Part shown: positions 24,266 to 32,028 of the stretch, piece by piece
Layout: each line of letters opens with the position of its first letter
Numbering within the stretch: position 1 is the stretch's first letter
Source: CALROG01 sp943369755
GTDB lineage: Bacteria; Pseudomonadota; Gammaproteobacteria; Burkholderiales; Burkholderiaceae_C
Assembly: GCA_943369755.1 (NCBI GenBank)
Contig: CALROG020000037.1
Span: forward strand, 1 to 42,030
Direction of reading: 5' to 3'
Length of the DNA: 42,030 nt
The notes under the pieces: generated by a model
The model's database searches: none
What the model was told of the DNA's origin: nothing
What the model saw: the letters and a program-made list of their open reading frames with translations, nothing else
Position numbers and translations under genes: made by a program

Positions 24266-25928
24266 GGCCCGCGCCGCACAGCACCGCCACCAGCGCCGCC
24301 GCATCCGCCGGCACGGCCTGGCCGCGCCAGACCACATGCTGGTCAGCCCGGCACAGCACCAGCGGGTGGCGGTAGGCCTCGGGTACGGCGTCGCGGGCCT
24401 GCACGTCCAGCACGGCCAGCGGCACGCCATGGGCGCGAGCGGCGGCCAGCAGCGGGGCCACGTCCAGCGCCGCGTCAAACCGCAGCAGCGTGTAGGCCGG
24501 GCCGAATGCGTCGTAGAGCGAGCGTCCATCGGCCAGCCAGAAATGCGGCGCGCGGCAGCCCGGTGCGGTGGACGGCGTGAAGCCGCCCATGGTGTAAGGC
24601 GGCGGTGCCTCGCCGTCGGTCACCATGATGGGCGAGCCGCTGTAGTAGTAGCCAAAGTTCAAACCGGCGCAGCAGAACTGCTGCACGTTCAGGTCGTAGG
24701 CTTCCTGGCCAATCAACGTGCGGGCGGCCTCGCCCTGCGCGTCCAGCGCCTCGATGTTGGCAGGCACGGCGCGGCGCGCCTTGATCATTTTCTGCGCATG
24801 GTCCATCGCAAAGTTCGACACCTGTTCGGTGATGGGCTGGCGCTCGGCCTCGTAGGCGTCGAGCATGGCCTCGGTGCCCCAGCCCTGCAGCCGTGCGGCC
24901 AGCAGCCACGACAAATTGATGGCGTCGGCAATGCCGGCGTTCATGCCATAGCCTGCGTAAGGCACCCACAGGTGGGCGGCGTCGCCGGCAATGAACACGT
25001 TGCGGTCGCGGAAGCTGTTGGCCACCAGTCGGCGGCCTACCCAGTCTTCTTTGGTGATCACCTCGTACTCGAAGTCAGCGCCCACGCCCAGAATCTGGCG
25101 GATCGCCCAGTCGCGGTCGACCGAGTCAAACTCCGGCTCCTCGGCGTTGAGGTGGTTGTGCACCAGCCAGGTGTCGTGCCCGTCAATGGCAAACACCGTA
25201 CCGCAGCGACGCGGGTTGACCGAGTAGCAGGCCCAGGCCGGTTTGCCCGGAATCAGGCCGCGCAGCCTGGGCGCGCGGATGTAGGTGGACTGCACCCGCT
25301 GGATGACGGCCGTGCCCTCCAGCTTGGCACCGATCTGCTTGCGCACATTCGAGCCGCCGCCGTCGCAGCCCACCAGGTAGCGCGCACGGATGGTGCGTGT
25401 GGTGTTGGCGTCCAGGTCCAGCGCCTCGGCCTGCACGCCACCGGCCTGCACGCCACCGGCCTGCTGGCTGAAGCCGGTGATTTGCGTGCGGTTGAGCAGC
25501 GTCACGCCGGGCAGCGCGGCGGTGTGGTGCAACAGCACCGGCTCCAGGTAAATCTGGTTGATGCGGTGCGGCGGCTCGGGCGTGGGCCACCAGCCGTCGG
25601 GGCCGCTGGTGTCGGTGTAGCGGTCGCGCCGGCCCGGGATCGGGATGCGCGTGAGCTCCATGCCGGTCACGCTGGTGCGAAACACCACGTCGTTGGGGTA
25701 GTCCTCGGGCAGGCCGGTGCTGCGCAGCTTGTGTGCCACGCCCAGCCGGCGGAATTGCTCCATGGTGCGGGCCGACACATGGTTGCACTTGACGTTGGGC
25801 GGCTCGGCGTAGCGGCGTACTTCGGCCACCACCACCTTCACGCCGCGGCCGGCCAGGTCCATGGCCAGCGTCAAGCCCACCGGGCCGGCGCCGACGATCA
25901 GCACGTCGGTATCGAGAGTGGTTGTCAT
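24207..25928 (-). CDS. FAD-dependent aromatic monooxygenase (PheA/TfdB-MhpA type)
   Basis: A 573-residue flavin hydroxylase that probably hydroxylates an aromatic ring with NAD(P)H and O2. The FAD motifs are DVLIVGAGPVGLTLAMDLAG at the N-terminus, the DG motif in LVGCDGGGSNVRKQIG, and the GD motif in FIAGDAAHLWVPYAGYGMN. The C-terminal thioredoxin-like domain of this family is present (to residue 573). A short direct repeat QAGGV-QAGGV occurs near residue 160, matching a 15-bp tandem duplication at about 25432-25461. The start is 4 bp after the Bug-gene stop, so the two form an operon. The substrate is unknown. Confidence 0.88.
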   Translation of the reverse strand: MTTTLDTDVLIVGAGPVGLTLAMDLAGRGVKVVVAEVRRYAEPPNVKCNHVSARTMEQFRRLGVAHKLRSTGLPEDYPNDVVFRTSVTGMELTRIPIPGRRDRYTDTSGPDGWWPTPEPPHRINQIYLEPVLLHHTAALPGVTLLNRTQITGFSQQAGGVQAGGVQAEALDLDANTTRTIRARYLVGCDGGGSNVRKQIGAKLEGTAVIQRVQSTYIRAPRLRGLIPGKPAWACYSVNPRRCGTVFAIDGHDTWLVHNHLNAEEPEFDSVDRDWAIRQILGVGADFEYEVITKEDWVGRRLVANSFRDRNVFIAGDAAHLWVPYAGYGMNAGIADAINLSWLLAARLQGWGTEAMLDAYEAERQPITEQVSNFAMDHAQKMIKARRAVPANIEALDAQGEAARTLIGQEAYDLNVQQFCCAGLNFGYYYSGSPIMVTDGEAPPPYTMGGFTPSTAPGCRAPHFWLADGRSLYDAFGPAYTLLRFDAALDVAPLLAAARAHGVPLAVLDVQARDAVPEAYRHPLVLCRADQHVVWRGQAVPADAAALVAVLCGAGLRPAEAQALDAAPEAALAE

Positions 25929-25932
25929 GGGT

Positions 25933-26925
25933 TCAGTCGAGCTTGATGCTGGCGGCCTTGATCACGCGCGACCATTTCTGGGTTTCTGAACGGATGTAGG
26001 CTTCAAATGCCTCGGGCGTGCTGGGTGCGGGCTCCACGCCCAGGTTGCGCATGGCGGTCTTGGTGGCTTCGTCGTTAAGCGCCGCGGTGATCTCGGCGTT
26101 CAGCCGCGCCACCACCTCGGGCGGTGTGCCGGCGGGCGCCACCACGCCAAACCAGCCGGTGGAGTCATAGCCGCTCAGGCCAGCTTCAGAAACGGTGGGC
26201 ACGTCGGGCAGCATCGGCAGGCGCTGCGGGCTGGTCACGGCAAAGGCGGTGAGCTTGCCGGCCTTGATGTGCTGCAGCGCCGAGGGCAAATCGACCACGC
26301 CCAGCGGCACCTGGCCCGACAGCACGTCCAGCGCCGCCGGGCCGGAGCCGCGGTACGGCACCTCGACCAGCTTCACGTCGGCCATCTGGGCGAACAGGGC
26401 CGACGACAGGTGCATGGCCGTGCCGTTGCCGCCATGGGCAATCGACAGCTTGCCGGGCTGGGCTTTGGCAAGCGCCAGCAGCTCACGCTGGGTTTTGGCC
26501 GCCACCGAGGGGTGACCAATGATCACAAACGGAATGGCGGCCAGCATGGTCACCGGCTTCAGGTCCTTGACCGGGTCAAACGGCATCTGCGCGTACAGGC
26601 TGCTGTTGGCGGCCAGGGCACCGGCTGCGCCCACGCCCAGGGTGTAGCCATCGCCCGGCTGGGCTTTGGCCACCACCGTCAGGCCGATGTTGCCGCCCGC
26701 GCCGGGCCGGTTGTCCACCACCACCTGCTGGCCCAGCTTTTCATTGAGGCGCGGCACCAGCATGCGCACTACCGCGTCGGCGCTACCGCCGGGCGGAAAG
26801 GTCACCACCACGCGCACGGGCTTGTTCGGGTAGGCACCGCTCTGGGCGAGGGCGGGCGTGGCGAGTGTGGTGGCCAGTGTGAGCGTGACGGCCAGGCCGG
26901 TGAGGGCGCGGGAAAACAGTTTCAT
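25933..26925 (-). CDS. Bug-family periplasmic substrate-binding protein
   Basis: A 330-residue binding protein of the tripartite tricarboxylate family, second of two in the window. The signal peptide ends after TPALA (about residue 27). Hallmarks are VVTFPPGGSADAVVRMLVPR, VVVDNRPGAGGNIG, VEVPYRGSGPAALD and WFGVVAPAGTPPEVV. The ATG at 26923-26925 has AGGAG (complement of 26931-26935) five nt upstream. It leads the monooxygenase by 4 bp, suggesting that it captures the aromatic substrate or a related acid. It is divergent from a LysR gene across 90 bp containing two palindromes. Confidence 0.93.
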   Translation of the reverse strand: MKLFSRALTGLAVTLTLATTLATPALAQSGAYPNKPVRVVVTFPPGGSADAVVRMLVPRLNEKLGQQVVVDNRPGAGGNIGLTVVAKAQPGDGYTLGVGAAGALAANSSLYAQMPFDPVKDLKPVTMLAAIPFVIIGHPSVAAKTQRELLALAKAQPGKLSIAHGGNGTAMHLSSALFAQMADVKLVEVPYRGSGPAALDVLSGQVPLGVVDLPSALQHIKAGKLTAFAVTSPQRLPMLPDVPTVSEAGLSGYDSTGWFGVVAPAGTPPEVVARLNAEITAALNDEATKTAMRNLGVEPAPSTPEAFEAYIRSETQKWSRVIKAASIKLD

Positions 26926-26949
26926 GGTGTCTCCTGTGGTTTGTTTGCC

Positions 26950-26996
26950 TTGATTTGAATCAAACCTGATTCATTCGTAAATCGAAAAATTACGAA
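26950..26996. promoter_or_regulatory. Probable LysR operator region with two palindromes
   Basis: The 90-bp spacer between the divergent Bug and LysR genes contains TTGATT-TG-AATCAA (26950-26963), a perfect 14-bp palindrome. It also contains TTCGTAA (26974-26980) and TTACGAA (26990-26996), a 7-9-7 inverted repeat that fits the LysR T-N11-A pattern. TATGAT at 27002-27007, just before the LysR start, could be a -10 box, but no clear -35 box is visible. Confidence 0.6.
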
Positions 26997-27015
26997 CACA
27001 CTATGATTTATCTTC

Positions 27016-27936
27016 ATGAATCAGAAGTTCACGCCCACGCTGCGGCAGCTACGCGCCTTCGCTGCGGTGTACCAGCTGCGCAAGCTCAGTGCCGCGGCGG
27101 AGCAGCTGTCGCTCAGCCAGTCGGCCGTGAGCGTACTGATCCGCCAGATCGAGCAGGGGCTCGGTGCGCGGCTGTTTGACCGTACCACCCGTTCGCTGGC
27201 ACCCACGCAGGCCGCGCGCGAGGCCATCGTGGTGGCCGAACGTGTGCTGCGCGACGTGGATTCTCTGGGCGAAGGCCTGCGCGACCTGACCGGCTTGCGC
27301 CGTGGCCGCGTTTGCCTGGCGGTCACGCCCACGCTGGCGGAGATCTTGCTGCCGCGCGTGGTGCGCGCCTTTGGCGCGTTGCACCCCGAGATCCGCGTGG
27401 TGATTGACGACTGCGCGCCAGACCAGTTTGTCAGCCGGGTGCTGGGCGAGCATGTGGACTTTGGCATCGGCAACCCCGAGCGCGCGGGGGCCGATGTGGC
27501 CACCGAGACGCTGGTGCGCGACCAGCTGGCGCTGGTCTGCCGGCGCGACCACGCGCTGGCCGCGCGCCGCCAGGTGCGCTGGGTGGACCTGGCCGGCCAC
27601 CCGGTCATCACGGTGCGGCCGGGCTATGGCATCCGGCCGCTGATCGACAGCACCGCAGCGCGTGCCGGTGTGACGCTGCAGGTGGTGAACGAGGTTTCGT
27701 TTCTCTCCACGGCGCTGTGGATGACCAGCGCCGGGCTGGGCGCGTCCATCATGCCGTCGGCCTTTGCGGCGGGCTCCAGCGACCCGGCGCTGGTGGTCAA
27801 GACGCTGGCCGTGCCGCGCGTGTCGCGCGACATCTCGGTGGTGACGCGGCGCGGGCTGTCGCTGTCGCCTGCCGGCCAGCGCTTCATCGACGTGATGCGG
27901 GCCGAGCTGGGCCGCGCTGGCGTTCAGGCGAAGTGA
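27016..27936 (+). CDS. LysR-family transcriptional regulator
   Basis: A 306-residue LysR-type regulator. The winged helix is in the first 70 residues (TPTLRQLRAFAAVYQLRKLS, then SVLIRQIEQGLGARLFDRTT), and the effector domain starts around GRVCLAVTPTLAEILLPRVV. It is divergent from the Bug-monooxygenase operon, with palindromes in the shared spacer, so it probably controls that operon and itself. Its last 13 bp overlap the 3' end of the convergent thiL. Confidence 0.92.
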   Translation: MNQKFTPTLRQLRAFAAVYQLRKLSAAAEQLSLSQSAVSVLIRQIEQGLGARLFDRTTRSLAPTQAAREAIVVAERVLRDVDSLGEGLRDLTGLRRGRVCLAVTPTLAEILLPRVVRAFGALHPEIRVVIDDCAPDQFVSRVLGEHVDFGIGNPERAGADVATETLVRDQLALVCRRDHALAARRQVRWVDLAGHPVITVRPGYGIRPLIDSTAARAGVTLQVVNEVSFLSTALWMTSAGLGASIMPSAFAAGSSDPALVVKTLAVPRVSRDISVVTRRGLSLSPAGQRFIDVMRAELGRAGVQAK

Positions 27937-28898
27937 TCGAACGAGGCGTAGCGTCGCTGCAGCAATTGCCCATCGGCACCCACCAGCCGCAGGCCGGGAT
28001 CGGCCTCAATGCGGCCGATGCGCGTGACCGGCGTCTGCGCGGCTCTGGCGGCCGCTTGCACCGCCGCGCGGGCAGACACCGGCGCGGTGAACGCCAGCTC
28101 GTAATCGTCGCCGCCTGCCAACACGAATTCCAGTGCCAATTCACTGTCAAAACCGGCTGTAGCCCGCATACCCATTGCGGGAGCCACTATCAATTTAATA
28201 GCAATTGTGGTGTCGATGCTGGCCCCGACACCGGAGGCGTGCAGCACATGGCCCAGGTCGCCCAGCAGGCCGTCGCTGATGTCAATGGCCGCTGTGGCCA
28301 CGCCGCGCAGGGTCTGACCCAGCGCTACCCGTGGCGTGGGCTGCTCCATGCGCGCCCGCGCGGCTTCGAACACCTCGGCTGAAACCGCCAACTTGCCGCG
28401 GAACACCTCAAGCGCCAGCCGGGCGTCGCCCAGCGTGCCGCTCACATACAGGTCGTCGCCGGGTTTGGCACCGCTGCGTAGCAGGGCCTGGCCAGCCGGC
28501 ACCTCGCCAAACACCGTGATGCAGATGTTCAGCGGCCCCTGGGTGGTGTCGCCGCCCACCAGCTCGCAGCCGTGCGCGTCAGCCAGCGCCAGCAGGCCTT
28601 TTGAAAACGGCGCGAGGAAGGCTTCGTCGGCACGCGGCAGGGCCAGGGCCAGCGTAAAGGCAAGCGGCGTGGCACCGCAGGCGGCCAGGTCGCTCAGGTT
28701 CACCGCCAGTGCCTTGTGGCCCAGCCGGGCCGGGTCTACCGTGGACAAAAAGTGGCGGCCCTCAACCAGCATGTCGCTTGAAACTGCCAGCTGCATGCCG
28801 GGGCCGGGCTGCAGCAGCGCGCAGTCGTCGCCCGGGCCCAGGGCGGCGCGGCGCGCGGGCCGGGCAAAGTAGCGCTGGATCAGTTCAAATTCACCCAT
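27924..28898 (-). CDS. thiL: Thiamine-monophosphate kinase ThiL
   Basis: A 324-residue kinase that phosphorylates thiamine monophosphate to the diphosphate cofactor. The N-terminal MGEFELIQRYFA, GPGDDCALLQP, LVEGRHFLSTVDPARLGHKA and AVNLSDLAACGATPLAFTL are diagnostic. DISDGLLGDLGHVLHASGVG and GGDDYELAFTAP follow. Between these two blocks lies a stretch that relatives do not have, as far as I recall. It corresponds to palindromic element copy B (28153-28202), residues 233-249, read as IAIKLIVAPAMGMRATAG. This is the position of the usual LP-x-S loop. pgpA, normally its neighbour, is 5.3 kb away. Confidence 0.94.
   Translation of the reverse strand: MGEFELIQRYFARPARRAALGPGDDCALLQPGPGMQLAVSSDMLVEGRHFLSTVDPARLGHKALAVNLSDLAACGATPLAFTLALALPRADEAFLAPFSKGLLALADAHGCELVGGDTTQGPLNICITVFGEVPAGQALLRSGAKPGDDLYVSGTLGDARLALEVFRGKLAVSAEVFEAARARMEQPTPRVALGQTLRGVATAAIDISDGLLGDLGHVLHASGVGASIDTTIAIKLIVAPAMGMRATAGFDSELALEFVLAGGDDYELAFTAPVSARAAVQAAARAAQTPVTRIGRIEADPGLRLVGADGQLLQRRYASFDHFA
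28153..28202 (+). repeat. In-frame palindromic element, copy B (inside thiL)
   Basis: A clean 50-bp copy, used here as the reference. Stem 1 is CCCGCA (28163-28168) with TGCGGG (28176-28181), with a 7-nt loop. Stem 2 is CTAT (28187-28190) with ATAG (28198-28201). A less conserved GTCAAAACC leads into it, shared partly by copies A and C. thiL reads the opposite strand in the frame GCT ATT AAA TTG ATA GTG. Confidence 0.88.
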
Positions 28899-28925
28899 GC
28901 GGCGCGATTCTAGTTTGGCAGTGGC

Positions 28926-30881
28926 TCAGGGCAGCAGGAAGCTGGCGGGCCGCTGCCGCCAGCGGGCGTAGATGGCGCTGCGAATCCGGGCCCGGTCAAT
29001 CCCGCTGACACTGCGGGCGCGCAGCGCGAGCTGGAACGCGAAGTAAAAACTGACGCAAAGATTGAGCAGGCCAATCAGGGGAATGGCGGCCACACACCAC
29101 CAGAACTGCGGCAGGCGCAGCGCCTCCAGGCCGTAGCTGGCAGCGGCGGCAGCCAGCTGGCCAGCCGACAGTGTGACGTGGCGTGCCTCCAGTCCCAGGC
29201 CGAAGAAGGCCAGCACTGGCGGCACCAGGCCGAGCATGAAGCCCAGCGAGATATTGGCGGCAAAGCCGGAAATATGTTCACGCATGAAGCGGGCCCAGCG
29301 CTGGGCCCGCGGCACGCCCAGCAGCGCCGTAATGCGCGGGTTGTAGCGCATCGCCGAGTCGAGCCGGTTCAGCACAAACCAGTTTTCGGTCCAGCCCGCG
29401 ACCAGGCTCGAGGCGAACAGCAGCACGCCGGTGAAGGCCGCAAACAGCAGCGTGGTGGGCGACAGCAGGCTGAGCGACTTGAACACGTAGTCGGCTTCGG
29501 TGCGGCTGATCATGGGCGCGCCGCTGGCAAGCCACAAGCCGCCGCTGATCGCCACCACCACCGGCACTACCAGGCCCACATTGCCCAGCACCGCCGCGAC
29601 TTGCGAGCGCACCAGGTTCGTAACCTCGTCCACAAAGTCTTCCACCGCATTGCCGGCGCTCAGGTCCATCAACTTGGCGGCCATGGCCGGTGCCGTCATG
29701 GCGGGCTGCTTGGTGGCCAGCGTCCATTGCATCAGCTGGATCAGGATGAAGCTGGCGGCGTACATGGCACCGGCCCAAAAGCCACCCCAGAATGCCGCCA
29801 GGCCCAGCGCGCCCAGCGAAAACTTGGCCCAGGTGGTCAGGGCGGTGGCAGCCCCACCGCCAGCCGCCTTGGCCAGCATGCTGCGGTATTCGGCGGGGGT
29901 GCGGGTGATGTAGTGTTCGCCGGTTTCGGCGCTGCGCTCGGCCAGCTTGGCGGCCAGCAGTGACGAGTTGGAGGCAATCAGTGCGCGCAGGCTGCCGCGC
30001 TCGGCCCCCACGGTGGCCAGACGCGACAGCAGTCGGGCGGTGCTGGTGTCGGATGTATCCGACAGCAGGCAGTCCATCAGCTCGCGCACCCGCAGCATGC
30101 GTTCGCGCAACTGGCGCAGCGTGAACACCAGCCCGACTGACACACCGTGCTGTTCCAGGTGCGCGTAAACACTGTTGGCCGCCTGGCGGCAGGCGTCCAG
30201 CCGTTCGCGCAGGCGCGTGGCGGCCGCTTGCACCTGCAGCGGCTCGCGCGGCGTGGCCACGAACGCGGCGCGCAAGGCCTCGACGTCCGTAGCCAGCTCA
30301 TGGAACGGCTGGGTTTCTTTGGCCGGCGCACTCATGCGTTGACGCAGGTCGGACGCAAAACCGGCGGAGCGAATTTGCCCGGCACAGTAGGTGATGGCCT
30401 CCAGCGTCTCGCGCTGCCACAGGGTCAGACCCGGCACGCCGGAGGGCGTGGTCAGCAGTTCGCCCAGACGCTGCAACGTGGGCTCATCCAGCGCGGCCAG
30501 CCATTTGGCGTCAAAGGTGCTGGCCATGGACAGGTTGAACAGCTCCGAGGCGTCTTGCGTCTCGGGTGTTCCCGGCAGCAGCTTGTGGCGCAGCCGTGCG
30601 CCGAACTCACTGACAAAAGCGCTGCGCGCGGCAAAGCCGAAGTCGGCCAGCAGGGTCGAGGCGTCTACGGTGCTGGTCAGCACCAGCCACCATTGCTGCA
30701 GCCGCTGCCCCACATCGGGGCGGGCCTGTACAGCATCCAGCAACAAGCCGACACGGCTCACGGCTGCCTGGGGCGATGTGCTGTCGCCGCGCACCCAGTC
30801 CAGCAGGGCAATCAGCCACAGGTGGCGCTGCGCCAGCGGCGCTTCTGGGTCCAGTGCATTCAGTAGCTGACCGAGATCCAT
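28926..30881 (-). CDS. Gcr-type 'site-specific recombinase' family membrane protein
   Basis: A 651-residue protein of the family labelled site-specific recombinase (Gcr, PF10136-like). I see no serine- or tyrosine-recombinase catalytic pattern. The first half (residues 1-330) is a long helical soluble region. The second half holds several transmembrane segments, for example LGALGLAAFWGGFWAGAMYA, VVPVVVAISGGLWLASGAP, LLFAAFTGVLLFASSLVAG and ISLGFMLGLVPPVLAFFGLG. The final helices end near LRARSVSGIDRARIRSAIYA. The architecture suits a membrane protein with an unknown role, and the usual name is probably misleading. It begins 20 bp after apaG on the same strand. Confidence 0.83.
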   Translation of the reverse strand: MDLGQLLNALDPEAPLAQRHLWLIALLDWVRGDSTSPQAAVSRVGLLLDAVQARPDVGQRLQQWWLVLTSTVDASTLLADFGFAARSAFVSEFGARLRHKLLPGTPETQDASELFNLSMASTFDAKWLAALDEPTLQRLGELLTTPSGVPGLTLWQRETLEAITYCAGQIRSAGFASDLRQRMSAPAKETQPFHELATDVEALRAAFVATPREPLQVQAAATRLRERLDACRQAANSVYAHLEQHGVSVGLVFTLRQLRERMLRVRELMDCLLSDTSDTSTARLLSRLATVGAERGSLRALIASNSSLLAAKLAERSAETGEHYITRTPAEYRSMLAKAAGGGAATALTTWAKFSLGALGLAAFWGGFWAGAMYAASFILIQLMQWTLATKQPAMTAPAMAAKLMDLSAGNAVEDFVDEVTNLVRSQVAAVLGNVGLVVPVVVAISGGLWLASGAPMISRTEADYVFKSLSLLSPTTLLFAAFTGVLLFASSLVAGWTENWFVLNRLDSAMRYNPRITALLGVPRAQRWARFMREHISGFAANISLGFMLGLVPPVLAFFGLGLEARHVTLSAGQLAAAAASYGLEALRLPQFWWCVAAIPLIGLLNLCVSFYFAFQLALRARSVSGIDRARIRSAIYARWRQRPASFLLP

Positions 30882-30901
30882 GGTGCCGGCACCGGCCGCA
30901 C

Positions 30902-31288
30902 TCAGTGCAAGACCCGTGGCGGGCTGCCCCCGGCGTCAAGTACAAAGGCCGGAATGTCCACGTCGAACCGTTCGCCATCGTCGGCCACAAAGAAGTAGCT
31001 GCCGCGCATGGTGCCGGTGGCGGTGCGCAGGCGGCAGCCGCTGGTGTACTGGAAGGCTTCGCCAGGGCGCAGCAGTGGCTGGTTGCCCACAACGCCCAGG
31101 CCCTTGACTTCTTCAGTCTGGCCGCTGGCGTTGCCAATGATCCAGTGGCGCGACACCAGCTGCGCCGGCACCTCGCCGGTGTTGGTGATGGTGATGGTGT
31201 AGGCAAAGCTGAACAGGTCCTGGTCGGGGACGGACTGTTCCGCAAGGTACTGCGGCTCGACTTCCACCTTGAATTGGTACTTGGGCAT
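30902..31288 (-). CDS. apaG: ApaG protein (DUF525 fold)
   Basis: A 128-residue single-domain protein with a fibronectin-III-like beta fold. Hallmarks are FSFAYTITITNTG, VSRHWIIGNASGQTEEVKG, GVVGNQPLLRPGEAFQYTSG and TMRGSYFFVADDGERFDVDI. E. coli ApaG has been tied to Co2+/Mg2+ resistance; its biochemical role is unsettled. It is divergent from rpe across 47 bp, an arrangement I recall as common in Burkholderiales, and is followed on the same strand by the Gcr-type gene. Confidence 0.95.
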   Translation of the reverse strand: MPKYQFKVEVEPQYLAEQSVPDQDLFSFAYTITITNTGEVPAQLVSRHWIIGNASGQTEEVKGLGVVGNQPLLRPGEAFQYTSGCRLRTATGTMRGSYFFVADDGERFDVDIPAFVLDAGGSPPRVLH

Positions 31289-31335
31289 GGGGCTGCAATG
31301 GTACCTGCTGGCGCAACAACTGCGACAATTCCGCC

Positions 31336-32028
31336 ATGAGCGCTACCGCCCCCACCTACCGAATTGCCCCGTCCATTCTGTCGGCCGACTTTGCCCGCCT
31401 GGGCGACGAGGTGAAGAACGTCATCGCCGCCGGTGCCGACTGGATTCACTTTGACGTGATGGACAACCATTACGTACCCAACCTCACCTTTGGCCCGATG
31501 GTCTGCAAGGCCCTGAAGCCGCATGCCAAAACGCCCGCCGGCCTGGCGGTGCCGATTGACGTGCACCTGATGGTGCAGCCGGTTGACGCGCTGGCGGCAG
31601 CGTTTGCCGAGGCAGGTGCCGACCTGATCAGCTTTCACCCCGACGCGGCGGGCCATGTGCACCGCAGTGTGCAGGCCATCAAGGCCCAGGGTTGCAAGGC
31701 CGGCCTGGTGTTCAACCCGGCGCAACCGCTGGACGTGCTGGACTGGTTGATCGATGACATCGACCTGATCCTGATCATGAGCGTCAACCCTGGTTTTGGT
31801 GGGCAGAGCTTCATTGACTCGGCGCTGCGCAAGATTGAGGCGGCGCGCAAGCGCATTGACGCGTGCGGCAAAGACATCCGCCTGGAAGTAGACGGCGGCA
31901 TCAAAACCGACAACATTCGCCGCGTGGCGCAGGCCGGTGCCGACACCTTTGTGGCCGGCAGCGCGATTTTTGGCAAAGCGGACTACAGGGGCGTGATCGA
32001 TGCCATGCGCGCGGCGCTGGCGGCTTGA
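31336..32028 (+). CDS. rpe: Ribulose-phosphate 3-epimerase
   Basis: A 230-residue TIM-barrel enzyme that interconverts ribulose 5-phosphate and xylulose 5-phosphate in the pentose phosphate and Calvin pathways. Motifs: APSILSADFARLGDEVK, HFDVMDNHYVPNLTFGP, IDVHLMV, MSVNPGFGGQSFI and EVDGGIKTDNIRRVAQAGA. The start ATG at 31336 is well placed. Its TGA overlaps the gph ATG by one base (TGATG at 32026-32030), so the two are translated together; rpe-gph-trpE is a standard order in proteobacteria. Confidence 0.97.
   Translation: MSATAPTYRIAPSILSADFARLGDEVKNVIAAGADWIHFDVMDNHYVPNLTFGPMVCKALKPHAKTPAGLAVPIDVHLMVQPVDALAAAFAEAGADLISFHPDAAGHVHRSVQAIKAQGCKAGLVFNPAQPLDVLDWLIDDIDLILIMSVNPGFGGQSFIDSALRKIEAARKRIDACGKDIRLEVDGGIKTDNIRRVAQAGADTFVAGSAIFGKADYRGVIDAMRAALAA

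Noticed and set aside
23973..25946. A 657-codon plus-strand frame opposite the FAD monooxygenase
   Set aside because: It overlaps the tautomerase and is antisense to the monooxygenase, which has clear FAD motifs. Composition is typical of a GC-rich antisense frame.
28926..30881. Mobile element or integrase based on the family label site-specific recombinase
   Set aside because: No recombinase catalytic pattern, no flanking repeats or cargo, and several membrane segments.
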